A DNA stretch of 64,000 nucleotides from Nonomuraea fuscirosea (GCF_003001935.1 NZ_PVNG01000013.1:124001-188000); one strand, 5' to 3'. Shown: positions 1 through 8,337, numbered from the stretch's first letter. Notes: generated by a model not told the origin, from the sequence alone. Program-made: numbers and translations.

Positions 1-217
1 GTTCAACTCGATGAAGCAGTTGCTCGGCATGACCGCGGGCAACCTGTCGGTGCACCTGACCAAGCTGGAAGACGCCGGATATGTCCGGATCAACAAGACC
101 CACAGGGGCCGCACCCCCGTCACGTTCGTAGCTCTCACCAAGCGCGGGCGGCTGGCCTTCGAGGAGTACACGAAGGCGGTCCGTGCGCTGCTGGACAACG
201 CTGGAGGAAGACCATGA
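1..217 (+). CDS. Winged-helix transcriptional regulator, C-terminal part (5' truncated)
   Basis: The reading frame is open from the window edge to a TGA at 215-217, so the gene begins upstream. The visible 70 or so residues look like the recognition helix and wing of a MarR/PadR-type winged helix: 'GNLSVHLTKLEDAGYV' followed by a basic wing with 'GRTPVTFVALTKRG'. Regulators of this kind usually sit directly before the exporter they control. Its stop overlaps the ATG of the ABC ATPase at 214 (ATGA), so the three genes form one operon. The ligand and the N-terminus cannot be seen. Confidence 0.8.
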   Translation, partial: FNSMKQLLGMTAGNLSVHLTKLEDAGYVRINKTHRGRTPVTFVALTKRGRLAFEEYTKAVRALLDNAGGRP

Positions 218-1095
218 CGGTCCTTGCCCGGGCACACGAGGTCACCCGCCGCTACGGCCAGGTCCTGGCCCTCGACCGGCTCTCGCTCGACATCGGGGCG
301 GGCGAGCTGGTCGGGCTGCTCGGCCCCAACGGGGCGGGCAAGTCCACCCTGATCAACCTGTTCGCCGGGCTGCGCCGGCCCACGTCCGGCACGGTCGAGC
401 TGTTCGGCGGCTCGCCGCTGGACCCGGTGATGCGGCGCGGCATCGGGGTGACGCCGCAGGAGACGGGGCTGCCCGAGTCGTTAAGGGTTAAGGAGATCGT
501 CGACTTCGTGTCGGCCCACTTCCGCGAGCGGGCCGGCCGGAAGGAGCTGCTGGCCAGGTTCGGGCTGGACGACCTGGCCGGGCGGCAGGTCGGCGGGCTG
601 TCCGGCGGGCAGCGGCGGCGGCTGGCCGTGGCGCTGGCGTTCGCCGGCCGGCCGCGGCTGGTGTTCCTCGACGAGCCGACCACCGGCCTCGACGTCGAGG
701 CGCGGCACGCCCTGTGGGACGGCATCAGGTCCTTCCACGAGGATGGCGGCACCGTCCTGCTGACCAGCCACTACCTGGAGGAGATCGAGGCGCTGGCGCA
801 GCGCGTGGTCGTGATCGGCTCCGGCCGCGTGCTCGCCGACGACACCGTCAGGGCCGTACGCGATCTGGTGGGCGTGCGGCGCGTCTCGCTCGTGGCCGGC
901 GACCTGCCCGAGCTGCCGGGCGTGCTCGGCAGCGAGCGCGTGGACGGCCGCACCACCCTGGTGACCACCGATCCCGACCGGCTGGTCGTCGAGCTCGTAC
1001 GGAGCGGCACGCCGTTCTCCGGCCTCGAGATCAGGCCGACCACCCTGGAGGAGGCCTTCCTGGCCCTGACCACGAAGGAGTCCGCGCATGTCTAG
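214..1095 (+). CDS. ABC exporter ATP-binding protein
   Basis: A 293-residue ATPase of the drug/antibiotic exporter type. Walker A 'GPNGAGKST' is at about residues 37-45, the signature 'LSGGQ' at 129-133, and Walker B 'LVFLDEP' at 149-155, followed by an H-loop 'TSHYLEE'. The C-terminal 80 residues resemble the accessory domain of DrrA/CcmA-like exporters, ending 'TLEEAFLALTT'. It would energise the single permease that follows, with which it overlaps by 8 nt. The substrate is unknown; lipids, antibiotics or peptides are all possible. The ATG follows a GGAGG-type site inside the preceding gene. Confidence 0.95.
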   Translation: MTVLARAHEVTRRYGQVLALDRLSLDIGAGELVGLLGPNGAGKSTLINLFAGLRRPTSGTVELFGGSPLDPVMRRGIGVTPQETGLPESLRVKEIVDFVSAHFRERAGRKELLARFGLDDLAGRQVGGLSGGQRRRLAVALAFAGRPRLVFLDEPTTGLDVEARHALWDGIRSFHEDGGTVLLTSHYLEEIEALAQRVVVIGSGRVLADDTVRAVRDLVGVRRVSLVAGDLPELPGVLGSERVDGRTTLVTTDPDRLVVELVRSGTPFSGLEIRPTTLEEAFLALTTKESAHV

Positions 1096-1828
1096 CCTGG
1101 CCCTCGCGCACACCCGATACCTCCTGCTCGAACAGGTCAGGGTGCCCATCGGCCTGATCGCGGGCGCCCTGTTCCCCGCGATCTCGATGGTGGCGTTCGT
1201 GGTGCCGTTCGCGGGCCAGGATCCGCGGGCCGCCACGATGGCCACCGGGTCGCTGATGTTCTTCGGCGCGATGTCGGGGGCGCTCATCGGGCTGAGCATC
1301 ACCGTGGCCCAGGACCGCGAGCAGCCGTGGAGCCCTTACCTGCGCACGCTGCCCGCCGGGCCGGCGGCCCACTTCACCGGCCGGATCCTGGCCACGCTCG
1401 TCACGACGGTGACCTCGGCGGTTCCGGTGCTGGTGGTCGGGGCGCTGTTCACCGAGGCGACGTTCACGGCGCCGCAGCTGCTGGCGGGGCTGGGCGTGCT
1501 GGTCGCGGGCACCGTGCCGTTCATGCTGCTGGGCCTGCTCATCGGCTATCTGACGGCGGCCAAGGGCGCGATCGCGGTGTCGCAGATCCTGTTCTTCCCG
1601 CTGGCGATCCTGGGCGGGCTGCTGCTGCCGCCCGCGATCCTGCCGGACTTCATCCAGGTCGTCTCGCCGTTCACCCCTACCAGGGGCGTGGCCGAGCTGC
1701 TCTGGGCGGTCATGGCGCAGACCACGCCCGATCCGGTGGCGCTGGTCTCGCTGGCGGTGTGGACCGTGCTGGCGGCGCTGGCGGCGGGCTGGGCCTACCG
1801 CCGTGACGAGGGCCGGCGCTTCTCCTGA
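1088..1828 (+). CDS. ABC exporter permease (ABC-2 type)
   Basis: A 246-residue hydrophobic protein with about six membrane segments, for example 'LIAGALFPAISMVAFVVPF' near residues 22-40 and 'ILFFPLAILGGLLLPPAIL' near 165-183. It lacks an ATPase domain, as expected for an ABC-2 permease that pairs with the ATPase encoded just upstream (8-nt overlap). The gene ends 66 bp before the convergent protease gene, with a perfect inverted repeat between them. Export direction follows from the family; the substrate is not visible. Confidence 0.9.
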   Translation: MSSLALAHTRYLLLEQVRVPIGLIAGALFPAISMVAFVVPFAGQDPRAATMATGSLMFFGAMSGALIGLSITVAQDREQPWSPYLRTLPAGPAAHFTGRILATLVTTVTSAVPVLVVGALFTEATFTAPQLLAGLGVLVAGTVPFMLLGLLIGYLTAAKGAIAVSQILFFPLAILGGLLLPPAILPDFIQVVSPFTPTRGVAELLWAVMAQTTPDPVALVSLAVWTVLAALAAGWAYRRDEGRRFS

Positions 1829-1835
1829 ACTGGGG

Positions 1836-1876
1836 GGGTGTGCCGCCGAGTCCGCAGCGATCTCAACGGCACACCC
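1836..1876. terminator. Inverted repeat between convergent genes, probable bidirectional terminator
   Basis: GGGTGTGCCG (1836-1845) pairs perfectly with CGGCACACCC (1867-1876) across a 21-nt loop. It lies between the stop of the exporter permease (1828) and the stop of the HtrA-type protease (1895). There is no long T tract, which is common for actinobacterial terminators. Confidence 0.6.
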
Positions 1877-1894
1877 GTCCATGAGGGGGTCCTG

Positions 1895-3145
1895 TTATCT
1901 GTTCTCATCGAGGGTCACGGTGACGTCGGCGGTCTTGCCGTCCCTCATATATGTGATCTTGACCTGTTGGCCCGGTTTGAAACCTCTGACCTGCCCGACA
2001 ACGGTATCGCCTCCGTCAACCGCCTTGTCGCCGATTTTGGTGATGAGGTCGCCCTGCTGCAGTCCGGCCTTCTCCGCCGGGCTTCCGGCGGTCACCTGAC
2101 GGACGAGGGCTCCCGGCACGTCGCCCGTCGCGTCGGTGACGCTCACGCCGAGGAAGGCGTGGCTGACCTTGCCGTTGCGGATGAGCTGGTCGGAGACCTG
2201 CTTGGCGGTGTTGACGGGGATGGCGAAGCCGACGCCGCCGCCCGCGGCCTCGGAGGCGATGGCGGTGTTGATGCCGACCAGTTCGCCCGCCGCGTTCACC
2301 AGCGCGCCGCCGGAGTTGCCCGGGTTGATGGAGGCGTCGGTCTGGATGGCGCCGCCGATCGTCGTGGGCGCGCTCTGCTGCTGCTGTTCCTGACCCCAGC
2401 CGGGCGGGATCTGCTGCCGCTGGTCGTTGCCGAGGTTGAGGGTGCGGTCGAGGGCGCTGACGATGCCGGCCGTGACGGATCCGTCCAGGCCGAGCGGGCT
2501 GCCGATGGCGAGCACGGCGTCGCCGACCTTGAGCTGGTCGCTGTCGCCGAGCGTGGCCTTGGTCAGCCCCGAGACGCCTTCCGCCCTGATGACGGCGAGG
2601 TCGGTGGCGGGGTCGGTGCCGACGACGGTGGCCTTGGCCGTCTTGCCGTCGCTGAACTTGACGGTCATCTGACCGCCCTGCCCCGCGCCCACGGCGACGT
2701 GGTTGTTGGTGAGGATGAGCCCGTCCTCCGACAGCACCACGCCCGAGCCCTCACCGGTCTGTCCCTGGATCATGACGACGGTGGGCTGCACCTTGGCCGC
2801 GACCTCGGCCACGGTGAGCGGGTCACCGGCCGACTTGAAGACCGGGCTCGGCGTGTTGGCGCTGCTGCTGGCCACCGGTTCGGGCTGGAACGAGGTGGCG
2901 ACGACGGCCCCCACGGCGCCGCCGCCGATCGCCATGGCGGCCATGGCGAGCCCCGCGACGACCTTCTGGCCGGTGGTGAACCGGTGCTTGAGTGGAGGCG
3001 CGGCCGGGGGTGGTGGCGGCATCTCCATGGCGATCGTGTCGCGCCGGGGGAAGCCCCCGGGGCGCGGCGGGGCGGATCCGAACTGGCTCCACCCACCGGC
3101 GCCCTTCTCCTGCGGGCCCTGCTCGTGAGGCTCGTTCGCGTTCAT
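1895..3145 (-). CDS. Membrane-anchored HtrA/DegP-type serine protease with PDZ domain
   Basis: This 416-residue protein has a proline-rich cytoplasmic N-terminus (1-58), one membrane anchor at about 60-84 and a trypsin-like domain at about 115-315. The catalytic triad is visible as H149 ('TNNHV'), D182 ('ATDLAVI') and S278 ('GNSGG'). A C-terminal PDZ domain covers about 330-412. It would act outside the membrane in quality control or regulated cleavage of envelope proteins. The ATG at 3145 has GAGGAG seven bases upstream. A Gln-rich insert ('GQEQQQQ', about 251-257) lies between catalytic D and S, in the region of the LA-type regulatory loop. Which of the several actinobacterial HtrA paralogs it is cannot be told. 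Confidence 0.95.
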   Translation of the reverse strand: MNANEPHEQGPQEKGAGGWSQFGSAPPRPGGFPRRDTIAMEMPPPPPAAPPLKHRFTTGQKVVAGLAMAAMAIGGGAVGAVVATSFQPEPVASSSANTPSPVFKSAGDPLTVAEVAAKVQPTVVMIQGQTGEGSGVVLSEDGLILTNNHVAVGAGQGGQMTVKFSDGKTAKATVVGTDPATDLAVIRAEGVSGLTKATLGDSDQLKVGDAVLAIGSPLGLDGSVTAGIVSALDRTLNLGNDQRQQIPPGWGQEQQQQSAPTTIGGAIQTDASINPGNSGGALVNAAGELVGINTAIASEAAGGGVGFAIPVNTAKQVSDQLIRNGKVSHAFLGVSVTDATGDVPGALVRQVTAGSPAEKAGLQQGDLITKIGDKAVDGGDTVVGQVRGFKPGQQVKITYMRDGKTADVTVTLDENR

Positions 3146-3297
3146 CTGTCATCTCCTCGAATCCCGATGAATCAAGGATGTCAAGTCCCGCGTAAGAGCT
3201 GGTTAAGGGGATGATTCCGGGAGGCGGCGGCGTCTGACGACGGCCTTATCGATCGAGGTGGGACGACCGCCGCCGGCCGGAAAAAGCGGCAAGATTT

Positions 3298-4833
3298 TTA
3301 CTTTCCCGCCGGCCAGTACTCGTCCCTGAGCAGGCGCTTGTAGAGCTTGCCCGTCGGGTGGCGGGGCAGCTCGGGCCGGAAGTCCACCGATTTGGGGCAC
3401 TTGTAGTGGGCCAGCCGCTCGCGGCAGTACGCGATCAGCTCCGCCTCAAGCTCCGGCCCGGCCTCGTCCATGGACACCGGCTCGACCACGGCCTTGACCT
3501 GCTCGCCCATCTCCTCGTCCGGCACCCCGAAGACCGCGACGTCGGCCACCTTCGGGTGGACCGACAGCACGTTCTCGGCCTCCTGCGGGTAGATGTTCAC
3601 ACCGCCGGAGATGATCATGTACGAGCGGCGGTCCGTGAGGTACAGGAAGCCCTCCTCGTCGAGGTAGCCGATGTCGCCCAGCGTGGTCCAGCCCCGGCCC
3701 TTGGGGTCCTGGGCGGAGCGGGTCTTGCCCGGGTCGCCGTGATACTCGAACCGGCCGCCGTTCTCGAAGTAGATGGTGCCGTGCTCGCCGGCCGGCAGGT
3801 CGTCGCCGTCCTCGTCGCAGATGTGCACGACGCCGAGCAGCGAGCGTCCGACGGTGCCCTTGTGCCGCAGCCAGTCGCCGGGGCCGACGTAGAGGAAACC
3901 GTTGCCCTCGGTGCCCGCGTAGTACTCGTGGACGATCGGGCCCCACCAGTCGATCATCTGCTCCTTGACGGGGACGGGGCAGGGGGCGGCGGCGTGGATC
4001 GCGTAAGCGAGCGAGGAGAGATCGTACTTTTTCCGGATCTCTGGCGGCAGCTTGAGCATCTTGATGAACATCGTCGGGACGAGCTGCGAGTGCGTCACGC
4101 CGTACCGCTCCACCAGCGCCAGGTACTGCTCGGGGTCGAAGCGCTCCATCACCACCACCGTGGCCCCGAGCCGCTGGAACGTCAGGCTGTAGCGCAGCGG
4201 CGCGGCGTGGTACAGCGGCGCGGGCGAGAGGTAGACGCTGTCGGCGGACGGCGCGAACAGGCCCTGGATGAGCTTGAACAGCATGCCGGGCTCGTCCAGC
4301 GGGCCGTGCGAGGAGGTCAGCTTGACGCCCTTCGGGCGGCCCGTGGTGCCCGAGGAGTAGAGCATGTCGCCGCCCGTGCACTCGTCCTCGACGGGGGTGA
4401 CCGGCTGCCCCGCCACCGCCTCCTCGTACGACGTGAAGCCGTCGGCCACGCCGTCCAGCATGAGCCGCAGCTCGACGCCCGGCGTGGCGGCGGTGATCGA
4501 GGTGGCGACGCCGGCCAGGTCCGCGCTGGAGATGAACACCCGGGCGCCGCAGTTGCCGACGATGTAGGCCAGTTCGTCGGCCTGCAGCCGCGAGCTGACC
4601 GGCGTGTAGTACAGGCCCGAGCGGTGCGCGGCCCAGGCGACCGCCAGGAAGAGGGGGTGGTTGGCGAGCATGAAGGCGACGTGGTCGCCCGGCCGCAGCC
4701 CCGCCGCGCGGAACAGGTGGGCCAGCCGGTTCGACTCCTCGTCCAGCTCGCGGTAGGTGACGACCCGGCCGGAGCCCGCCATGATCACAGCGGGCTTGTC
4801 GGGGGTGACTGCTGCGATGACTCCCGGATGCAT
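3298..4833 (-). CDS. Acyl-CoA synthetase (AMP-dependent ligase, ANL family)
   Basis: A 511-residue adenylate-forming enzyme that would activate a fatty or other carboxylic acid to its CoA thioester via an acyl-AMP. The P-loop 'SSGTTGRPKG' is near residues 163-172, the 'YYAGTEG' motif near 305, and the catalytic lysine motif 'PTGKLYKR' is close to the C-terminus. It ends 'WPAGK'. The ATG at 4833 has no Shine-Dalgarno sequence, but TACTGT lies 7 nt before it on the minus strand, compatible with a leaderless transcript. It has no obvious operon partner, since the next gene upstream is separated by a strong hairpin. Substrate chain length cannot be predicted by eye. Confidence 0.92.
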   Translation of the reverse strand: MHPGVIAAVTPDKPAVIMAGSGRVVTYRELDEESNRLAHLFRAAGLRPGDHVAFMLANHPLFLAVAWAAHRSGLYYTPVSSRLQADELAYIVGNCGARVFISSADLAGVATSITAATPGVELRLMLDGVADGFTSYEEAVAGQPVTPVEDECTGGDMLYSSGTTGRPKGVKLTSSHGPLDEPGMLFKLIQGLFAPSADSVYLSPAPLYHAAPLRYSLTFQRLGATVVVMERFDPEQYLALVERYGVTHSQLVPTMFIKMLKLPPEIRKKYDLSSLAYAIHAAAPCPVPVKEQMIDWWGPIVHEYYAGTEGNGFLYVGPGDWLRHKGTVGRSLLGVVHICDEDGDDLPAGEHGTIYFENGGRFEYHGDPGKTRSAQDPKGRGWTTLGDIGYLDEEGFLYLTDRRSYMIISGGVNIYPQEAENVLSVHPKVADVAVFGVPDEEMGEQVKAVVEPVSMDEAGPELEAELIAYCRERLAHYKCPKSVDFRPELPRHPTGKLYKRLLRDEYWPAGK

Positions 4834-4935
4834 GATTAGAACAGTATTCGGTTGATCGCCCGCCGCGCCAGGATCCTCCCGCGAACGAACCCCGGCGCGC
4901 TGCTCCGGCGCGTCGGAACCCGTCCGGGAACGACG

Positions 4936-4969
4936 GAAGCCGCGGCCTCCTCGTCGAGGCCGCGGCTTC
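4936..4969. terminator. Strong hairpin followed by T-runs
   Basis: A perfect 14-bp stem, GAAGCCGCGGCCTC / GAGGCCGCGGCTTC, with a 6-nt loop (4950-4955). On the plus strand it is followed by TTTTTT-containing sequence from 4975. It lies just past the 3' end of the secreted-protein gene (minus strand) and so probably insulates the acyl-CoA synthetase gene. The T-runs favour termination of plus-strand transcripts, while the hairpin itself would work both ways. Confidence 0.75.
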
Positions 4970-5016
4970 GCGGTGTTTTTTCGCGGTGTTTTTCGCGGTG
5001 TGCCGGTGAAAGGCGA

Positions 5017-5598
5017 TCAGACGGCCGCGTGGTACACGTCCTGCCAGCCGGAGTAGTGGCCGGTCGGACGGTGGTGGCCGCCCCGGCTCACGTTGACGTA
5101 GATGTGCGCGGCGTTCTTACCGTGGAAGGAGGAGTGCCCGCGGTGCTTGCCGCACTGGGAGAAGGTCCTGAAGTACGAGGAACCGTTGTGGTTGACGACC
5201 TTGAACGTCTCCCACGCGCACTTGTTCTTGCCCCACCACTTGTCGTTCTGCAGCGTGCTGTGCACGGAGTAGAAGGAGTCGAAACGCCACTCCCACACCT
5301 TCTTCTTGAACGTCTTCACGACCCACTTGCAGTGCCGGTGACCCTTGTGGTCCTTGCGGCACTCGCGCTTCTTGACGACGTCCGTCTTCCAGTACCAGTG
5401 CTTGAACCGCTTCTTCTCGACGGACACGTGACCATAGGCCTTCGCCTTGTGGTCGGCGGAGAAATAGGGTCCCCAGCCGTCGTAGGAGGAAGCGGCGGTT
5501 GTTGCGGATGTGGTGGACGCGTTCGCCGCGACGGGCGCGCCGATCGCGACCACGGCGGCGGCGGTGAAGCCGAGCAAAATCCGGGACACGAATTTCAC
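5017..5598 (-). CDS. Small secreted His/Lys/Trp-rich protein of unknown function
   Basis: The likely start is GTG at 5598, since AGGAGG lies 6 nt upstream; this gives 193 residues. A Sec signal peptide covers about residues 1-26 (VKFVSRILLG, then hydrophobic, then 'APVAANA'). The mature chain is strikingly rich in histidine (about 16), lysine and aromatics, with runs such as 'KHWYWK', 'KDHKGHRHC' and 'NDKWWGKNKCAW'. It has four cysteines, enough for two disulfides. No enzyme motif is recognised. The strong positive charge and His content could mean metal, nucleic acid or cell-wall binding, but this is inference. It is a single gene, bounded downstream by the hairpin at 4936-4969. Confidence 0.8.
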   Translation of the reverse strand: MKFVSRILLGFTAAAVVAIGAPVAANASTTSATTAASSYDGWGPYFSADHKAKAYGHVSVEKKRFKHWYWKTDVVKKRECRKDHKGHRHCKWVVKTFKKKVWEWRFDSFYSVHSTLQNDKWWGKNKCAWETFKVVNHNGSSYFRTFSQCGKHRGHSSFHGKNAAHIYVNVSRGGHHRPTGHYSGWQDVYHAAV

Positions 5599-5733
5599 TG
5601 GGTGCCTCCTCGGGAGAGGTTGACTGACACCGCATTGGTACGCCCACCGCATTGCGCCCCACTTACAAAGCACTTAATACGATCAAGCGTCGGATAATGT
5701 GATATTCCCGATCATGTCCGCGATTGTGCAATA

Positions 5734-6567
5734 TCATTCCGCGGGAATGACCGAGCCCTCGTACTTCTGCTTGATGAAGTCCTTGACCTTCTGGTCCTGG
5801 AGCAGCTTGCCGAGGGTGACGATGTTCGGGTCCTTCTCGTGGCCGGCCGGGACGACCAGGCCGTTGACGTACGGGTTGCCCTCGGTCTTCTCCAGCACCA
5901 GCGCCTGCGTGGCGGGCTTCAGCCCGGCCTCGATGGCGTAGTTGCCGTTGATCACCGCGGCGTCGACGTCCTCCAGCGAGCGCGGCAGCTGGGCCGCCTC
6001 CAACGGCTTGAACTGCAGCTTCCTGGGGTTGTCGACGACGTCGCGCTCGGTGGCCGCGGTCCCCGCGCCGTCCTTGAGCTTGATCACGCCGTTGTCGGCG
6101 AGCAGCTTGAGCGAGCGGCCCAGGTTGGTGGCGTCGTTCGGCAGCGCCACGGTCGCGCCGGCGGCCAGCGCCGTCACGTTCGTGATCTTCTTGGAGTACA
6201 GGCCGAGCGGCTCCAGGTGGACCGGCGCGACGAAGGTCAGGTCGGTGCCCTTGGAGGCGTTGAAGTCGTCCAGGTACGGCTTGTGCTGGAAGAAGTTGGC
6301 CGTGAGCTGGCCCTCCTGCAGCTGCACGTTCGGCTGCACGTAGTCGGTGAACTCCACGACCTCCAGCTTGAGCCCGGCCGCCGGGGCCAGGTTCTGCTTG
6401 ACGAAGTCGAGGATCTCCCCGTGCGGCACCGGGTTGGCACCCACCTTGATCACGGCGTCGGCACCCTCGGCGGCTGCGGCGCCGGTGCCGGTGGCGGACT
6501 GCGACGTACCGCATGCGGCGAGCGACAGAGCCAGCGCGACGGCACCTACAAAGCGGTGAATTCTCAT
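5734..6567 (-). CDS. metQ: Methionine ABC transporter substrate-binding lipoprotein
   Basis: A 277-residue NlpA/MetQ-family lipoprotein. The signal peptide ends in a lipobox 'LAAC' with the acylated cysteine at about residue 19. Typical motifs follow, such as 'VEFTDYVQPNVQL' and 'NANFFQHKPYL'-like sequence ('LTANFFQHKPYLDDF'). It would capture D- or L-methionine outside the membrane and deliver it to MetI. It is the last gene of metN-metI-metQ, 8 nt after metI. ATG 6567 is chosen because the signal peptide begins there. A short palindrome, TCATTCC-GCG-GGAATGA (5734-5750), overlaps the stop codon. Confidence 0.95.
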   Translation of the reverse strand: MRIHRFVGAVALALSLAACGTSQSATGTGAAAAEGADAVIKVGANPVPHGEILDFVKQNLAPAAGLKLEVVEFTDYVQPNVQLQEGQLTANFFQHKPYLDDFNASKGTDLTFVAPVHLEPLGLYSKKITNVTALAAGATVALPNDATNLGRSLKLLADNGVIKLKDGAGTAATERDVVDNPRKLQFKPLEAAQLPRSLEDVDAAVINGNYAIEAGLKPATQALVLEKTEGNPYVNGLVVPAGHEKDPNIVTLGKLLQDQKVKDFIKQKYEGSVIPAE

Positions 6568-6575
6568 GATTTTCC

Positions 6576-7232
6576 TTACTTGTGCGAAAGGCGCCGGGCG
6601 ACCCAGTCGCCCAGGCTCTGCAGCAGTTGCACGATGACGAGCAGCAGGACGACGGTCACGATCATCAGGAGCGTCTCGAAGCGCTGGTAGCCGTAGCGGA
6701 CGGCGAGGTCCCCCAGCCCGCCCCCGCCGAGCGTGCCGGCCATGGCGGAATAGCCGATGAGCGCCACCACGGTCACGGTCAGCCCGGCGATCAGGCCGGG
6801 CAGCGCCTCGGGCAGCAGCACCTTGCGCACGATCGTGGCCCGGCTGGCGCCCATGGCCTGGGCGGCCTGCACCACGTCCGCGCCGACCTCGCGCAGCGCC
6901 GTCTCGACCAGCCGGGCGAAGAACGGCACCGCACCCACGGTCAGCGGCACCACGAACGCGGCCGTCCCGATGGTGGTCCCGACCACGAGCCGGGTGAACG
7001 GGATGATCGCGATCATCAGCACGATGAACGGCAGCGACCGCCCGACGTTCACCACGAACCCGAGCCCCGACTTCAGCGCCGGGACCGGCCGCAGCCCGCC
7101 CCGGTCGAACACCACGAGCGCCACGCCCAGCGGCAGCCCGAGCAGCAGGGTGAACAGCGTCGACCACCCGACCATCAGCGCGGTCTCGACGGTCGCCGGC
7201 CCGAGCAACGGCAGCATCTCTTCCCAGGTCAC
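6576..7232 (-). CDS. metI: Methionine ABC transporter permease
   Basis: A 218-residue permease with five or so membrane segments and the EAA loop 'EVGADVVQAAQAMGASRATIV', matching MetI of methionine importers. The start is GTG at 7232, whose bases overlap the metN stop (GTGA), with GGGGGAGG just upstream. It forms the membrane channel of the MetNIQ system together with the products of the flanking genes. Its length is normal for the family (about 215-220). Confidence 0.95.
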   Translation of the reverse strand: MTWEEMLPLLGPATVETALMVGWSTLFTLLLGLPLGVALVVFDRGGLRPVPALKSGLGFVVNVGRSLPFIVLMIAIIPFTRLVVGTTIGTAAFVVPLTVGAVPFFARLVETALREVGADVVQAAQAMGASRATIVRKVLLPEALPGLIAGLTVTVVALIGYSAMAGTLGGGGLGDLAVRYGYQRFETLLMIVTVVLLLVIVQLLQSLGDWVARRLSHK

Positions 7233-8191
7233 GCGGCCTCCCCCGCCCTTTCGACGATCAGCCCGCATTCACGCAGGTAGGAAAGCGCCGCCCCTGTGTC
7301 CGCGCCCTCCAGCGCGACACGCAACCGGCCCACCGAGCCCCCCGCGAGGTCCTCGATGGAGCCGCCGAGGATGCTGAGGTCCACGTCGAACTTCCGCACC
7401 ACCTCCGAGACCACGGGCTGGCGCGGGTCGCCGGTGAACGTGAGCGTCACCGAGCCGACCGGCCCTGGTTCGGGCAGCGGGAAGATCTCCCTGGTCAGGC
7501 GGGAGCCGGGCGTCCTGATCAGATCGGCGATGGCGCCGGACTCCTCGATCCGGCCGCCGGTCATGATGGCGACCGAGTCGCAGACGCTCTTGACCACGTT
7601 CATCTCGTGGGTGATGAGCAGGATCGTCAGGCCGAGCTCGGTGTTGAGCCGTTTGAGCAGGGCGAGGATCGACTGCGTGGTGGCCGGGTCGAGCGCCGAG
7701 GTGGCCTCGTCCGACAGCAGCACCGCCGGGTTGCCGGCCAGCGCCCTGGCGATGCCGACGCGCTGCTTCTGGCCGCCCGAGAGCTGGTGCGGGCGGTCCT
7801 TGCCGCGGCCGTCCAGGCCGACGAGCTCCAGCAGCTCGGCGACGCGGCGCTCGCGCTCGGCCGCGGGCACGCCCATGACCTCCAGCGGGAAGGCGACGTT
7901 GCCGGCGACCGTGCGCGAGGAGAGCAGGGCGAAGTGCTGGTGGATCATGCCGATGCGCTGCCTGGCCCGGTTGAGCTCCCGGCTGCCGAGCGCGGTCAGG
8001 TCCTGGCCCGCGACGGTGACGGTGCCCGCGGTGGGGCGTTCGAGCAGGTTGACGCAGCGCAGGAGCGTGCTCTTGCCGGCGCCGCTCTGGCCGAGCACGC
8101 CGTAGATCTCGCCTTCGCGCACGTGCAGGTCGACGCCGTCGAGCGCGACGGTGTCGCCGTACTGCTTGCGCAGGCCGGAAGCCTGGATCAC
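7229..8191 (-). CDS. metN: Methionine ABC transporter ATP-binding protein with NIL domain
   Basis: A 320-residue ATPase with Walker A 'GQSGAGKST', signature 'LSGGQKQRVGIARAL' and Walker B 'VLLSDEATSALD'. The C-terminal 75 residues form a NIL/ACT-like domain ('SVTLTFTGDPRQPVVSEVV...'), which in E. coli MetN binds methionine and inhibits transport (trans-inhibition). The open frame extends far upstream, but GTG 8191 is chosen because family homology begins at 'IQASGLRKQYG'. It is the first gene of the metNIQ operon. The 145 nt before it carry a small ORF and two hairpins, annotated separately. Confidence 0.95.
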   Translation of the reverse strand: MIQASGLRKQYGDTVALDGVDLHVREGEIYGVLGQSGAGKSTLLRCVNLLERPTAGTVTVAGQDLTALGSRELNRARQRIGMIHQHFALLSSRTVAGNVAFPLEVMGVPAAERERRVAELLELVGLDGRGKDRPHQLSGGQKQRVGIARALAGNPAVLLSDEATSALDPATTQSILALLKRLNTELGLTILLITHEMNVVKSVCDSVAIMTGGRIEESGAIADLIRTPGSRLTREIFPLPEPGPVGSVTLTFTGDPRQPVVSEVVRKFDVDLSILGGSIEDLAGGSVGRLRVALEGADTGAALSYLRECGLIVERAGEAA

Positions 8192-8212
8192 GGAGAATCC
8201 CCACGACTGAGG

Positions 8213-8273
8213 GCGGCCTGTGGCGGGGCCGCGGAAACGTACATCACCTGGAAGGAAAGAGCCCGGGAGGCTC
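8213..8273 (-). promoter_or_regulatory. metN leader hairpins, candidate attenuator
   Basis: On the minus strand, in transcript order, a GAGCC/GGCTC stem (8259-8273, 5-nt loop) is followed by TTTCCTTC. A second perfect stem, GCGGCC/GGCCGC, lies at 8213-8232 with an 8-nt loop. The first stem begins inside the TGA of the 21-codon leader ORF, so a ribosome stopping there would cover it. This resembles translation-coupled attenuation, but no partner antiterminator stem was identified. Confidence 0.35.
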
Positions 8274-8337
8274 AGCGGGTGCCGGGGTGGAACGGCAGGT
8301 GGCTCAGCCTGCGCAGCACGTAACCAGGTGTGATCAT
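8272..8337 (-). CDS. Candidate 21-aa leader peptide before metN
   Basis: ATG at 8337 follows GAAGG with 5-nt spacing and opens a 21-codon frame reading MITPGYVLRRLSHLPFHPGTR, ending in TGA at 8272-8274. It lies 80 nt before the metN start. The peptide has no run of Met or Cys codons that would suggest simple methionine sensing. Its stop codon overlaps the 5' arm of the hairpin at 8259-8273. It is supported only by its ribosome site, its position and the hairpin overlap; conservation is unknown. Confidence 0.4.
   Translation of the reverse strand: MITPGYVLRRLSHLPFHPGTR

Noticed and set aside
3358..4839. A 493-codon plus-strand frame
   Set aside because: Antisense shadow of the acyl-CoA synthetase, which carries the real P-loop and catalytic motifs.
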